The translations under genes and the position numbers were made by a program. Shown one piece after another: positions 8,971-18,354 of a stretch of 64,000 nucleotides of DNA. The notes below the pieces were generated by a model. It did not search any database. It was not told the origin of the DNA and saw nothing but the letters and a program-made list of their open reading frames with translations. Source of the DNA: Nostoc paludosum FACHB-159 (lineage in GTDB: Bacteria > Cyanobacteriota > Cyanobacteriia > Cyanobacteriales > Nostocaceae); NCBI RefSeq assembly GCF_014698835.1, contig NZ_JACJTU010000005.1:186001-250000 (forward strand), written 5' to 3'. Positions within the stretch are counted from its first letter, which is position 1; each line of letters begins with the position of its first letter.

Positions 8971-9253
8971 AGCAGTTTTCTTTTACATGAGGTACAAAGT
9001 CACTGGTTTTGAGGCAGCGCAAAGTCGAGCCACTGCGTTCCTGTCGCCCTGCGTCGGAAAGCAAGTGGCGTTGAGCCGAGGCTTCCTCGGATCAGAACTT
9101 TGTAAGAGAGGAGGGAGAAGAATAATTTGATTTCTGAATCCTTGGTGCTGTACCTCATTTAGCAAGAAAGGCAGCTATGCTGAGGGCAGGAGGCTTTTAT
9201 CGGGAAAGGCAGAGGGCAGGAGGCAGAAGGCAGAAGGAAATTCTAAAGCAAAT

Positions 9254-9283
9254 AAAAGCCCTCAGATGGGACAGAGGGCTTTT
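9254..9283. terminator. Strong hairpin, bidirectional terminator candidate
   Basis: The arms are AAAAGCCCTC and GAGGGCTTTT, perfect over 10 bases around a 10-base loop. Short T-runs lie on both strands. It is nearly 500 bases downstream of the GH13 stop codon, so it may instead end an unannotated small transcript. Confidence 0.6.
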
Positions 9284-10058
9284 GGCAGATATGGTTAGCT
9301 AAGGGGGCAAAAATAACAGAACTAATGCAAACACTTGGTATGTTGATGTGGATGCAATAGGTTGCTATGTAAATAAATAGTATCAGATGGCTATCAGATA
9401 AGATACTCACATACATCACATGTGCAACATTTAATTACTATTAATGTTAACTTCAGCTAAAACCCTTGAAAATTACCATTCGCTTAGGGTTTCAACAAAC
9501 CTCAACTTACCTTTAGTTTTAAAGTTGTACGAAGCGTATTTATAGTTTTTTAAGCAAAACTTTATCAAATCTTTTTATCTTTAATAAAAGTATTTCACAT
9601 TTCACATGACTTGTAATATAGAATATTACAGTGAATATTATATTCAGTGTGCAAATACATCTGCCAAAAGTGCAACTTTATTGAAATTTCTCCTCATGAA
9701 ATACAATAATTTTCTTCTAAATTTAGATTTAGATATAATTTAATACAGTCTAGTTTTTAGTTAAATAGTTAATTTTTATACCGAACTTAAAATTATTCAG
9801 AATTCGTAATTGATCGCCAAGCAATACAAAAGTAAAAAGTTCAAAGTGAAACGGTATGACCCCAGCGTTAAATTTATTTATAGGGATTATATTTTTACTT
9901 TTTATTTCTTAATTTACTTGAAAGTGAATTTTTTACATGGCATCAAATAGTATTAAAATAATTATCCATCAAGCATTTTAAGATATCTAACAATGATTTA
10001 TTGCCAGAAAAACCAAATGTTATTATTTTTTTAAAGTTTTAATAGGATTGGAAACCAT

Positions 10059-11642
10059 ATGAAAAAGCAATTGTCACAAAACTGGCTTGTTTCTCAATCT
10101 TTGCTCCGCTTTTTAATTATTTTCTTATTAGTAATAGGTGTCTTTTTTCGCTTCGTCAATCTTGACAAAAAAATTTATTGGAGTGATGAAGTTTTATCAT
10201 CATTACGCATATCTGGATATACGCAGTCAGAAGTTGAAACCAATTTACGTAATGGTAATTTAATCAGCGTAGAAGAGTTATATAAATACCAGTATCCTAA
10301 CCGCGAAAAAACTACGATTGATGTCATGAAAGGCATAGTCTTAGAAGACTCACATATTTTGCCACTACACGTCTTGCTGGCTAGGTTTTGGGTGAAGTTA
10401 TTTGGTAATTCTGTAGCAGTGACGAGAAGTTTTTCGGCTTTTATTAGTTTGTTAACCTTTCCTTGTATTTATTGGTTATGTAAAGAATTATTTAGGTCTT
10501 CGCTAACAGGGTGGATAGCGATGGCGTTGGTAACAGTTTCGCCTGCTCATGTCATATATGCACAAGAAGCACGAGCTTATAGTTTATGGATAGTAGCTAT
10601 CTTAATATCCAGTGCAGCACTGCTGCGAGCTATGCGCCTGAAAACGAAGGTTAGTTGGTGCATTTATACAGTAACATTATCACTAGGATTTTATAGCCAT
10701 ATATTTTTTGGCTTTATTGCTTTTGCACAGGCAATTTACGTAGCTATAATTGAACGCTTTCGATTGAGTAAAACCTCAATTTCTTACTTGCTTGCATCGC
10801 TTCTAGGGTTTATGACTTTTGTACCTTGGATTTGGATTATTCTGACTAATAGTCACTCAGGTGCAATATCTTGGGCAAATGCAAAACAAAGCTTATTTGA
10901 TTCAGCTACAAGATGGGCTGGAATTATTAGTCGTGTGTTTCTTGATTTAGGTATTAGCCCTAGCGACTCCAAGGAACTTAAATTTGCCTTAATTCCTTTT
11001 ATTGGAATTATTTTAACTTTAATTATTTATTCAATTTATGTTCTTTGTCGAAGAAGCCCTAAAAGAGTATGGTTATTTATCTTAACATTAATTGGGTCTG
11101 TGGGGCTTCCCCTGGTAATCTTGGATTTTGCGTTTCAAAAGCGATACGGTACTAGTCGATATACACTTCCCTCCATTTTAGGCATACAGTTAGCTGTTGC
11201 TTATTTATTAGCAAATAAAATTAGGTTTAGTAATACTAAAATTTTCCAAAAAAAGCTTTGGTCAGTTGCAAGCGTGTTGATTATCATCAGTGGGATCGTA
11301 TCTTGCGGAATCAGTTCTCAATCTCAGATGTGGTGGAACAAATTTCCTGAAAAATACGAACAATATCCCAAAATAGCCAACATAGTTTCTCAATATGATA
11401 AAGCACTTTTAATTAGCGACGGCAGAATAGTTCCCGAAATACAAATACTCGCTCACTTACTTGTTCCAAAGGTGCAATTACAAATTGTTAGTTCAAATAA
11501 ATTACCAGAAATTCCTAGTGGTTTTACTGATATATTTTTGTTCCTACCTTCTGATTCTTTAAAAGCTGGAATTGAGAAAATTTATAACTTCAAGTTACAG
11601 CAGATAGACAAATTTCTCTGGAAAGCCATTAAATCTAGTTAA
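10059..11642 (+). CDS. GT39-like integral membrane glycosyltransferase
   Basis: This 527-residue protein has about a dozen hydrophobic segments. The first is followed by RFVNLDKKIYWSDEV, the acidic loop typical of polyprenyl-phosphate-sugar transferases of the GT39/GT83 (PMT/ArnT) superfamily. HVIYAQEARAYSLW matches the second conserved loop of that group. It should transfer a sugar from a lipid-linked donor to a protein or glycolipid on the outer face of the plasma membrane; the acceptor is unknown. A clear purine-rich ribosome site (ATAGGATTGG) precedes the ATG. Codon use is noticeably A/T-rich and the gene stands alone between repeat-rich gaps. Confidence 0.82.
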   Translation: MKKQLSQNWLVSQSLLRFLIIFLLVIGVFFRFVNLDKKIYWSDEVLSSLRISGYTQSEVETNLRNGNLISVEELYKYQYPNREKTTIDVMKGIVLEDSHILPLHVLLARFWVKLFGNSVAVTRSFSAFISLLTFPCIYWLCKELFRSSLTGWIAMALVTVSPAHVIYAQEARAYSLWIVAILISSAALLRAMRLKTKVSWCIYTVTLSLGFYSHIFFGFIAFAQAIYVAIIERFRLSKTSISYLLASLLGFMTFVPWIWIILTNSHSGAISWANAKQSLFDSATRWAGIISRVFLDLGISPSDSKELKFALIPFIGIILTLIIYSIYVLCRRSPKRVWLFILTLIGSVGLPLVILDFAFQKRYGTSRYTLPSILGIQLAVAYLLANKIRFSNTKIFQKKLWSVASVLIIISGIVSCGISSQSQMWWNKFPEKYEQYPKIANIVSQYDKALLISDGRIVPEIQILAHLLVPKVQLQIVSSNKLPEIPSGFTDIFLFLPSDSLKAGIEKIYNFKLQQIDKFLWKAIKSS

Positions 11643-11974
11643 ACCGATAAAAATCGGCTTTTTCCTCCTGCCTCACTTCGGCTACGCGGAAATCGAGCGT
11701 ACCTTGAGGGGAAGCAAGCTACGCGTAGCGTATCGTAGATAAGTCGAGATTCAGTGAACACCTGCCTCCTGCCTTCTACTTAAAACTAAAATTCAATTTT
11801 TAAAGTGAAGTGCTACTACTGTAGGTATCTGAACTTTTCAAGAAGTATTCAGGATATGAGCCATCGAACTCACATTAAAAATTAATATCAATTAGCTCAC
11901 AATTAGGAAAATTAGAGCAAAAATATACTTGAATCAATCCATGATTTAAGTATATATCTCTATTGCTGCGGCTT
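11643..11974. other. Intergenic repeat patch
   Basis: The gap holds CCTCCTGCC motifs at both ends of a G/C-rich dispersed repeat (about 11665-11780, with ggctacgcgg and gctacgcgtagcgtatcgta). This is the kind of intergenic repeat common in Nostoc-type genomes. No gene is seen. Confidence 0.5.
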
Positions 11975-14900
11975 ATGTCATCGCCCCTTGAGCGCCCGCT
12001 AAAAATTGAAATTAGACTTCCATCTTCCCATCCTCACTTACTAGAGGGGCTGGAGATATGGCTACGCTTGGGTTTAATATCCGATTCCCAAGTCAGGCAG
12101 CTATGCCGAGAATTTCTCACCTGTACGGTGGTGTTGCAACCTCAGACTCAAGTCAAAACTAAAGTAAAATTTGCAACTTCAGATCCTGTGGAACAGTTGC
12201 CTGTAGCCGCTTTACAAGCTAGTAGCCGTAGACAACCGCCAGAAAAACCAGCTCAACCCAGCTTTATCAGCACAATGTTGCAGTCACTAGGGGCAGAATT
12301 GAGTGTCCGTTGGCTGCTTTTTCTAGGAGTATTTTTGGTAGTGGTGTCCTCTGGGGTACTGGCTGCTAGTCAATGGGAAAAATTTCCTGCTTCTGGACAG
12401 TATGGAGTTTTATTTGCTTATACTTTGAGTTTCTGGGGGTTAAGCTTTTGGGCGACTAGGCAAAACAATTTGAGATTGACAGCTCAGACATTATTAATTG
12501 CCACTCTTTTGTTAGTGCCAGTGAACTTTTGGGCTATGGATAGCTTTGGGTTATGGCAAAATCCTTTGAATTGGATTGTAGTGGCGATCGCCTGCCCTAC
12601 CCTCACTGCTATTACTGTTTTTATCTCCAAAAATCGTACTATTTTTCCCAATTTACATACAGCTAAATTAGCCATAGTAAATATTCTTGGGCTGAGTTAT
12701 CTGCATTGGGGTTGGCACTTCAAAGAATTTCCCTTAATTGCCGTTTATCTAGCAACGATCGCCACAACTATCATTACCGTTATTGAGAATCGCCAGCCAC
12801 ATCGGGAAAATACAAGCGATCGCCACAATTTAAGTATTAGCTTACACGCTACTGTAATTATTTATGCTTTAATCGTCCTGTTAGTGCGGGCGATTTTTAT
12901 TGCTGGGGTAAATGTCACGCAGTTGGGTTTAGCTATTGGCATTTGCGGCTGGTTGGTGACTTGGTTGGCACAGCAGGGAAGGGAAGAGGACGCGGCGACA
13001 CGGGGACGCGGGGACACGGGGAATGTAGAGGACGCGGCGAGGCGAGGACGCGGCGATGTGGGGAATTCTTTCCCCGCGTCAGAGCGTCTCCCACTCTCCG
13101 TGTCTTCCCTACTCTGGGAAAGATTCGGTGCGATTTTACTGTTGCTGGGTTGGCTGGTTTCAGTAATTAATTATCCCTGGCAAGCGATCGCTGTGAGTGG
13201 TTTGGGTTTGTGGTTTGTGGGAAATCGCTTGCAGCGCTACAGTTTAAAAGTTGACTTAGCGGCAGTTTTCGTTATTGGCTTACAGACAATTTGGCTCTTT
13301 TGGCGGTTAGTACCCGATGGCTTACAGGATTTAGCCATCGCTACTGCTACCAGACTCACAAATTCTCAAAATGAACCTTGGGCGTTGCTGGGTGTAGTTT
13401 TATTTCCCTACGTAATTTTGATGGTGGCGCTGACAGATCATTTGTATCGCGTCCAAAAACGAGAATTGGCTAGATTTGGCGAAGTACTTACTCTATTATT
13501 TGGAACGTTTCTGACAACCATCGCCTTAGTCAATCCTACGTTGCGATCGCTAAATCTGCTATTTTCCACCATCACCCTTACCATCGTCACCAAACGCCGC
13601 CCTACCTCATCTCCTCCCCTGGTATACCTAACTCATATCATCGGCGTACTGACATTCTGCTCCTTCATCAGTTGGTTATTACCAACACTCAGTAGAGAAG
13701 CCTGGGCAAGTATTTTATTAGCTGTAATGGTTGCAGAATGGATATTTAGCCTGGGAAATGGAATATGGCGACGTAGTGCATGGGACATCGGTTTAGGACT
13801 AGCCGCAGTTAGTTTTTTGCTGTTGTGGATGAATGCAGAATCATCTTGGTACGGTATGGCTGACAGTAGAGCTAATTGGGGAGTTATTTGGCTAGTTACG
13901 CCCATAGCTCTCACGGGTGTTGCCAATCGCACAAATATAGAGAATCGGACTATTAACTGTTACTTAAGTATTTTGGCTGTGGGAATTGCCCAGTTACTTA
14001 CTTTACAGGTTCCAGGAACCAGATTAATCGGTTTGGCGGTGGGTGCTGGGCTAATGTTCGTAAATACGCGCTATTTGCGAAACCAAGTATCTGCGGCAAT
14101 TACGGAAGGATTTGTTTTAAGTTTTATTGGAATGCTGCTGTGGACGGGTGTGCCTGGTTTGCCTCGTTTGGCGGTGGCTGGTTGGTTTGTTGTGGGAGCG
14201 ATCGCCACTTTGAGTTTATGGTTAATCCGCACAGCACTTAGGCAACGCGGTAACGAATTAGCACTTGTTTATGCAGCCGCTAGCGATAAATGGGCGATCG
14301 CTTTGTGTGGTTATCAGTTGTTTGCTTTGACGCTGCACTCAGTCCTGATTTACCGAGGGGTGGCTAATTCCGGATTTTTGTACTTACTTGCCACTGGTAT
14401 CATTTTGGCAGGCATTGTCTATCGCAGTTGGCGACAACCAACAAATTGGGCATTTTATGGCATTGGCTGGTGTTTGGAATTGTTGACAGCCCAGGCGTTA
14501 GGATTTGGGGAGTTATCGATTATTAGAATAGCGATCGCTAATATCGCCTTGGGTTTACTTACTCAGCTTGTAGGAGAGTGGTGGAAACGACGACATCAAT
14601 TACAAAGCTTGCCTAGTAGCTTTCACATTCTGCCCATAATTTATGGTGTATTTAGTGTATTTTTGCGTGTAAACACCTTCACCGATTGGACGGGTTTGTG
14701 TTCCTTGGGTGTAGCTTTAATTATCATTGGCGTGGGGCGACGCCAGGAAGACTTTAAACCTTTGGTGTATTTAGGAATCATTGGCGTATCAATTTCTGCC
14801 TATGAACTTTTGTTTTATCAAATGTTACAAGTTTCAGGAGGAGCATTAGGCGATGGATTGATTGCCATGTCTGCCCTTGGTACTACTATCATGTATGCCT

Positions 14901-15955
14901 ATCGCATTCTCTCCCGTTGGCTGATGGGCTACTTACGTTTAACTGCCCAAGAACTCAAAGGCATAGCGGATATCCACTGGGCTTGGAGTAGTTGCTTATT
15001 AATCCTTGCTATTGCCCTTCCCATTGGAGTTAACCGTTTGGTGGGATTGGGAACTGGTGTATTTTTGGTTAGGTATGCGATTTTTCAGGGAAAGCGATCG
15101 CCCCAATCCTCCGTATCTCCAACATGGCGGATAACAATAGATGAACTTTGGGTTTACCTGGGTTTGTTAGAGGCGGGTTTCTTCAGTATTTTATTGCAGG
15201 AAATTCCAATAGGGCGTCTATTTGCTACACAATTACTACCTTGGAATGGTGCGATCGCCTCTGTAGTCGCCTATTTTCTGTATATTCTACCTTGGGAAAA
15301 TTGGGGTTGGTCTAAAAGACCTTGGCAACAAGCTGCATACGTTTTACCACTAATAATTTTATGGCAAACTGCACTGCAAGTTTACCCAATTACTCTAGTA
15401 CTCACCGCTGGATATTACATCTTTTTAGCAAAAGTAGGTGAAAACATCCGTTTTACCTATATTAGTGTAGCCTTGGTTGATTGGGCGCTGTACCGTTGGC
15501 TTTATAGCTTCTATCTGCGCGAAGCTTTGTGGTACGTAACACCACTTGGGTTATCACTACTTTATATAGCTCAAGTAGATACGCAACTGAAACTACCAGA
15601 ATCTAAAATAGTTCGTCACAGCCTGCGGTTGCTAGGTAGCGGTGTAATTTGTGGCTGGGCAATTTTATTTCATCAAGACACGCCTTGGATTCCGGGAATT
15701 TTTAGCCTCATCGCCATTTTTGTCGGATTGGCTTTGCGAGTACGGGCTTTTCTCTACATTGGTACAGCTACTTTTGTAATTACTACTATCTATCAATCAG
15801 TAATCTTCAGTTTGCAATACTCATTTTTAAAATGGGTTGTTGGCTTGCTAGTCGGTATTCTACTGATTTATATCGCCGCCAACTTTGAAACCCGCCGCGC
15901 CCAAATAACTTCCCTAATTCGTAATACCATTGATGAATTGCGATCGTGGGAGTAA
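11975..15955 (+). CDS. Very large multispanning membrane protein (DUF2157-like)
   Basis: This protein has about 1,326 residues from ATG 11975 (MSSPLERPLKIEIRLPSSHP). The N-terminal ~130 residues are soluble and include HLLEGLEIWLRLGLISDSQV, which resembles the start of DUF2157 proteins. The rest consists of dozens of predicted transmembrane segments, so it sits in a membrane. No catalytic motif was recognised and the function is unknown. Near residues 335-385 a charged low-complexity stretch (REEDAATRGRGDTGN and relatives) is encoded by a G-rich heptamer repeat plus its inverted half. It looks like a tolerated in-frame repeat insertion in a loop. Many GCGATCGC sites are present, so the gene is native. 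Confidence 0.7.
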   Translation: MSSPLERPLKIEIRLPSSHPHLLEGLEIWLRLGLISDSQVRQLCREFLTCTVVLQPQTQVKTKVKFATSDPVEQLPVAALQASSRRQPPEKPAQPSFISTMLQSLGAELSVRWLLFLGVFLVVVSSGVLAASQWEKFPASGQYGVLFAYTLSFWGLSFWATRQNNLRLTAQTLLIATLLLVPVNFWAMDSFGLWQNPLNWIVVAIACPTLTAITVFISKNRTIFPNLHTAKLAIVNILGLSYLHWGWHFKEFPLIAVYLATIATTIITVIENRQPHRENTSDRHNLSISLHATVIIYALIVLLVRAIFIAGVNVTQLGLAIGICGWLVTWLAQQGREEDAATRGRGDTGNVEDAARRGRGDVGNSFPASERLPLSVSSLLWERFGAILLLLGWLVSVINYPWQAIAVSGLGLWFVGNRLQRYSLKVDLAAVFVIGLQTIWLFWRLVPDGLQDLAIATATRLTNSQNEPWALLGVVLFPYVILMVALTDHLYRVQKRELARFGEVLTLLFGTFLTTIALVNPTLRSLNLLFSTITLTIVTKRRPTSSPPLVYLTHIIGVLTFCSFISWLLPTLSREAWASILLAVMVAEWIFSLGNGIWRRSAWDIGLGLAAVSFLLLWMNAESSWYGMADSRANWGVIWLVTPIALTGVANRTNIENRTINCYLSILAVGIAQLLTLQVPGTRLIGLAVGAGLMFVNTRYLRNQVSAAITEGFVLSFIGMLLWTGVPGLPRLAVAGWFVVGAIATLSLWLIRTALRQRGNELALVYAAASDKWAIALCGYQLFALTLHSVLIYRGVANSGFLYLLATGIILAGIVYRSWRQPTNWAFYGIGWCLELLTAQALGFGELSIIRIAIANIALGLLTQLVGEWWKRRHQLQSLPSSFHILPIIYGVFSVFLRVNTFTDWTGLCSLGVALIIIGVGRRQEDFKPLVYLGIIGVSISAYELLFYQMLQVSGGALGDGLIAMSALGTTIMYAYRILSRWLMGYLRLTAQELKGIADIHWAWSSCLLILAIALPIGVNRLVGLGTGVFLVRYAIFQGKRSPQSSVSPTWRITIDELWVYLGLLEAGFFSILLQEIPIGRLFATQLLPWNGAIASVVAYFLYILPWENWGWSKRPWQQAAYVLPLIILWQTALQVYPITLVLTAGYYIFLAKVGENIRFTYISVALVDWALYRWLYSFYLREALWYVTPLGLSLLYIAQVDTQLKLPESKIVRHSLRLLGSGVICGWAILFHQDTPWIPGIFSLIAIFVGLALRVRAFLYIGTATFVITTIYQSVIFSLQYSFLKWVVGLLVGILLIYIAANFETRRAQITSLIRNTIDELRSWE
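12979..13119. repeat. In-frame G-rich heptamer repeat insertion
   Basis: Units such as GGGGACACGGGGACGCGG (about 12985-13065) are followed by a complementary C-rich half (TTCCCCGCGTC, then CCACTCTCCGTGTCTTCCC). Together they form a hairpin-capable insertion that keeps the membrane protein reading frame open. Confidence 0.75.
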
Positions 15956-16261
15956 TTTACTATTACATTTAACACAGGACATATTTATCATGTTGACCGA
16001 AAAAAATCACGATACTTTTTCAGAAAGCAAAAAACACTCCCTAGAGCAAAAGTTTGCGATCGGGGAGTGAGTAATAATCCACATTCTGCACTTCATCGTG
16101 TAATACAGGTAGATTTCCAAAATTTGGTTAACAATGTTTACATAAACATCAAGAATTGCCAATGATTTTAACTATTAATCCTGAGCAACTTAACCATTAT
16201 TACGTATTACGAATAATTCTTGAAAATCAAAATAATACATTTTGAAGCGCCAAATATCAGT
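15956..16261. other. Convergent intergenic region with a weak hairpin
   Basis: This region lies between a plus-strand gene and a minus-strand gene. A hairpin with 7-base arms CACTCCC (16035-16041) and GGGAGTG (16063-16069) could end the upstream transcript. No gene is seen. Confidence 0.45.
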
Positions 16262-16591
16262 TTAAGCTCCTAATTTTTTTTTCAACTCTTCAAAGCTCAC
16301 CTTGTTGTCACCATCTGAATCAAGTATGTCTAATGCTTCATCAAACTCAGAATTGTATGGATTAAGGTTCAGCGAATCAAAGAATATTTTGCCTTGTATA
16401 GCATCAAACTGCTTATAATCGCTTTCCTCTATGAAACCGTTTTTATCGGAATCAGAAATCTGAAAAAATAGTTTTAATTGTTCTTCTGGCAATGAAGCAG
16501 CAATCGCAGGAGATAACAAGAATGTCAAGCTGCTTACAACAAATGCCAAAAACACTAACATCAGTCGTGTAATTCTGGTGATATTTTTCAT
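16262..16591 (-). CDS. Exported EF-hand calcium-binding protein
   Basis: This small protein has 109 residues. Residues 1-32 form a signal peptide (LMLVFLAFVVSSLTFLLSPA then IAA). The mature part carries two EF-hand loops, DSDKNGFIEESD and DSDGDNKVSFEE, both with acidic residues at positions 1, 3 and 12 or close equivalents. It probably binds Ca2+ in the periplasm or outside the cell, as a buffer or sensor. It is monocistronic, with no enzymatic domain. The RTX/FG-GAP protein encoded 5 kb away is another calcium-dependent secreted protein, but no operon links them. Confidence 0.85.
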   Translation of the reverse strand: MKNITRITRLMLVFLAFVVSSLTFLLSPAIAASLPEEQLKLFFQISDSDKNGFIEESDYKQFDAIQGKIFFDSLNLNPYNSEFDEALDILDSDGDNKVSFEELKKKLGA

Positions 16592-16883
16592 GATTTTTGT
16601 TGGGTAATTAGAAAGTCACGAGGTAAACTAGCACGATAGCAAAATAAAATACAAGGACAGTTAAGACAGTTAAGACAATTAATAAATACTTAATAAAATT
16701 TTTAGATTTCATAATGGAGTCATCGTGCCATTTCACAAAATTTTTGATCCAAATGACTTTTGTTTCTCCCCCTGTCTCAAGAGCCTCTCGTACCTAGCTA
16801 AATTCATCCCACTGTTCTGCAACACCCCAAAATTTTGAATTCTCCAAATGGGTTGACAGTTAACCGTCAACCCTCAACGAACC

Positions 16884-17834
16884 TTAGCAATACAAAGACT
16901 TAATCCATTGCCATTCCTTTGTTAAACCTTCTGTTAGGGAGACTTGCGGCTGATATCCGAGAAGTTTCTGGGCTTTAGATATATCAGCAGCAGTGTGACG
17001 GGCATCTCCCATCGCTTTTTCTATGTGATTTCTTTTGATTGGCTTGCCAACGATTTGTTCGATTGTATCCAGAACTTCTGCTAAAACCACCCGACTCCCG
17101 CCGCCGATATTAAAGATTTCTCCCACGGCTGCGGGGGCGATCGCTGCTGCTAAATTAGCAGCGATAATATCACTCACAAAGGTAAATTCCCGCGTTTGCT
17201 GTCCGTCACCGTAAATCGGAATTGCTTCATCCTGCAAAATCGATTTAAAAAATTTATGAAATGCCATATCTGGGCGCTGTCTGGGGCCATAGACTGTGAA
17301 ATAGCGTAATGAGACAGATGGCACGCCAAAGTTTTTATGATATAGCTTACACAAAAACTCACCCGCTAGCTTCGTAATACCATAAGGAGAAACCGGTTGG
17401 GGACAAATTTCCTCATGCGTAGGTAAAGTTTCCGCATCACCATATACACTCGATGAAGAGGCAAACACTAACCTTTTGAGGTTTTTAGCATCTTTGGCAG
17501 CTTCTAGCAAGATTTGTGTAGCGTTAACATTTCGTTCTGTGTAACTTGCAAAACCTTTACCCCAACTTGCCCTGACACCCGCTTGTGCCGCTTGGTGATA
17601 AACTACATCCACATCTTCGAGGAGTTGATGCCAATCTAAAAACTGAATATCTGCTTCAATTAATGTAAAGCCCCGCACTCCATTTAAATGTGCAATATTT
17701 TTATACTTTAACATCGGATCGTAGTAATCATTGAATTCATCAATTCCAATGACTTCTTCTCCTTGTTGCAGCAATGTTTCTGTTAGATGGGAACCAATAA
17801 AACCGGCGACTCCAGTGACGATAATTTTACCCAT
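16884..17834 (-). CDS. NAD-dependent sugar epimerase (UDP-glucuronate 4-epimerase-like)
   Basis: This is an extended short-chain dehydrogenase of 316 residues. It has the nucleotide-binding motif GVAGFIGSH at the N-terminus, the catalytic S/T region ASSSSVYGDAE and YxxxK in PYGITKLAGE. The C-terminal substrate part contains RYFTVYGPRQRPDMA and YGDGQQTREFTFVSD. These strings are typical of UDP-glucuronate/UDP-glucose 4-epimerases that supply nucleotide sugars for polysaccharides. The length is normal. It stands alone; exact sugar specificity is inferred only. Confidence 0.85.
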   Translation of the reverse strand: MGKIIVTGVAGFIGSHLTETLLQQGEEVIGIDEFNDYYDPMLKYKNIAHLNGVRGFTLIEADIQFLDWHQLLEDVDVVYHQAAQAGVRASWGKGFASYTERNVNATQILLEAAKDAKNLKRLVFASSSSVYGDAETLPTHEEICPQPVSPYGITKLAGEFLCKLYHKNFGVPSVSLRYFTVYGPRQRPDMAFHKFFKSILQDEAIPIYGDGQQTREFTFVSDIIAANLAAAIAPAAVGEIFNIGGGSRVVLAEVLDTIEQIVGKPIKRNHIEKAMGDARHTAADISKAQKLLGYQPQVSLTEGLTKEWQWIKSLYC

Positions 17835-18354
17835 GTTGCCTATTTTTTGATATTTTAATTAATCTCTACATTCACAGGTTAATACTTGTAACCAATAATC
17901 GTCATTACCTAAGAAGGTTTTTTTTACTCATGATTTCAATGGTCAAAAGTCATTAAAAATACTTAAAAAATAATTCTATTTAAAATGTTTCAGTATATTT
18001 ATTTAGTTTTTATTTTTTAATATAGCAATCCTAAATGAGTCGTGAAAAATATGGATAAGGAAACGTAGACGCGGAGCGGCTTGCCGCAGGCTACCGCCAA
18101 GGACGCAAAGGACGCAAAGGTAAGAAAGAACAAAGAGATATATAATTTTCACAAATGATTTAGGACTGCTATATTAATAACCTTAGTCATTGGCCATTGT
18201 TATTCTTTCTCCCTCTGGCTCCCCATCTCCCCATCTTCCCATTGAATGCAACACTCATGAGGGGGCTTGCACAAGTGCAAGAATTAATGGAAAAATTGAT
18301 CCGCGAGAGCCGAATCGGGCATTCTCGTTTCGCAAGGAACGCACGAGGAAATCA
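17835..18354. other. Divergent intergenic region before purD with dispersed repeats
   Basis: An A/T-rich left half contains the epimerase promoter. Positions about 18063-18125 carry a repeat (gacgcggagcggcttgccgc, then aaggacgcaaaggacgcaaa). Positions 18215-18242 carry a CCCCATCTCC heptamer run. An open frame continues upstream of purD through this DNA, but it has no protein-like character. Confidence 0.5.

Larger units (their letters stand above)
8763..10058. other. 1.3-kb gene-free region with repeats and one strong hairpin
   Basis: No convincing gene is seen. The left part holds a dispersed element at 8908-8970 and a second G/C-rich repeat at about 9010-9100. A purine-rich 'ggcaggaggcagaaggc' repeat lies at 9183-9238 and a strong hairpin at 9254-9283. 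From 9290 to 10058 the sequence is A/T-rich with no recognised motif; it may contain a long leader or a small RNA for the downstream glycosyltransferase. Confidence 0.5.

Noticed and set aside
8879..9130. 83-residue open frame in the 8.8-10 kb gap
   Set aside because: It is made of dispersed repeat DNA and has no conserved features.
18190..18354. N-terminal 55-codon extension of purD
   Set aside because: It is encoded by intergenic repeat DNA and is absent from normal PurD proteins. GTG 18355 has a good ribosome site and the family start.
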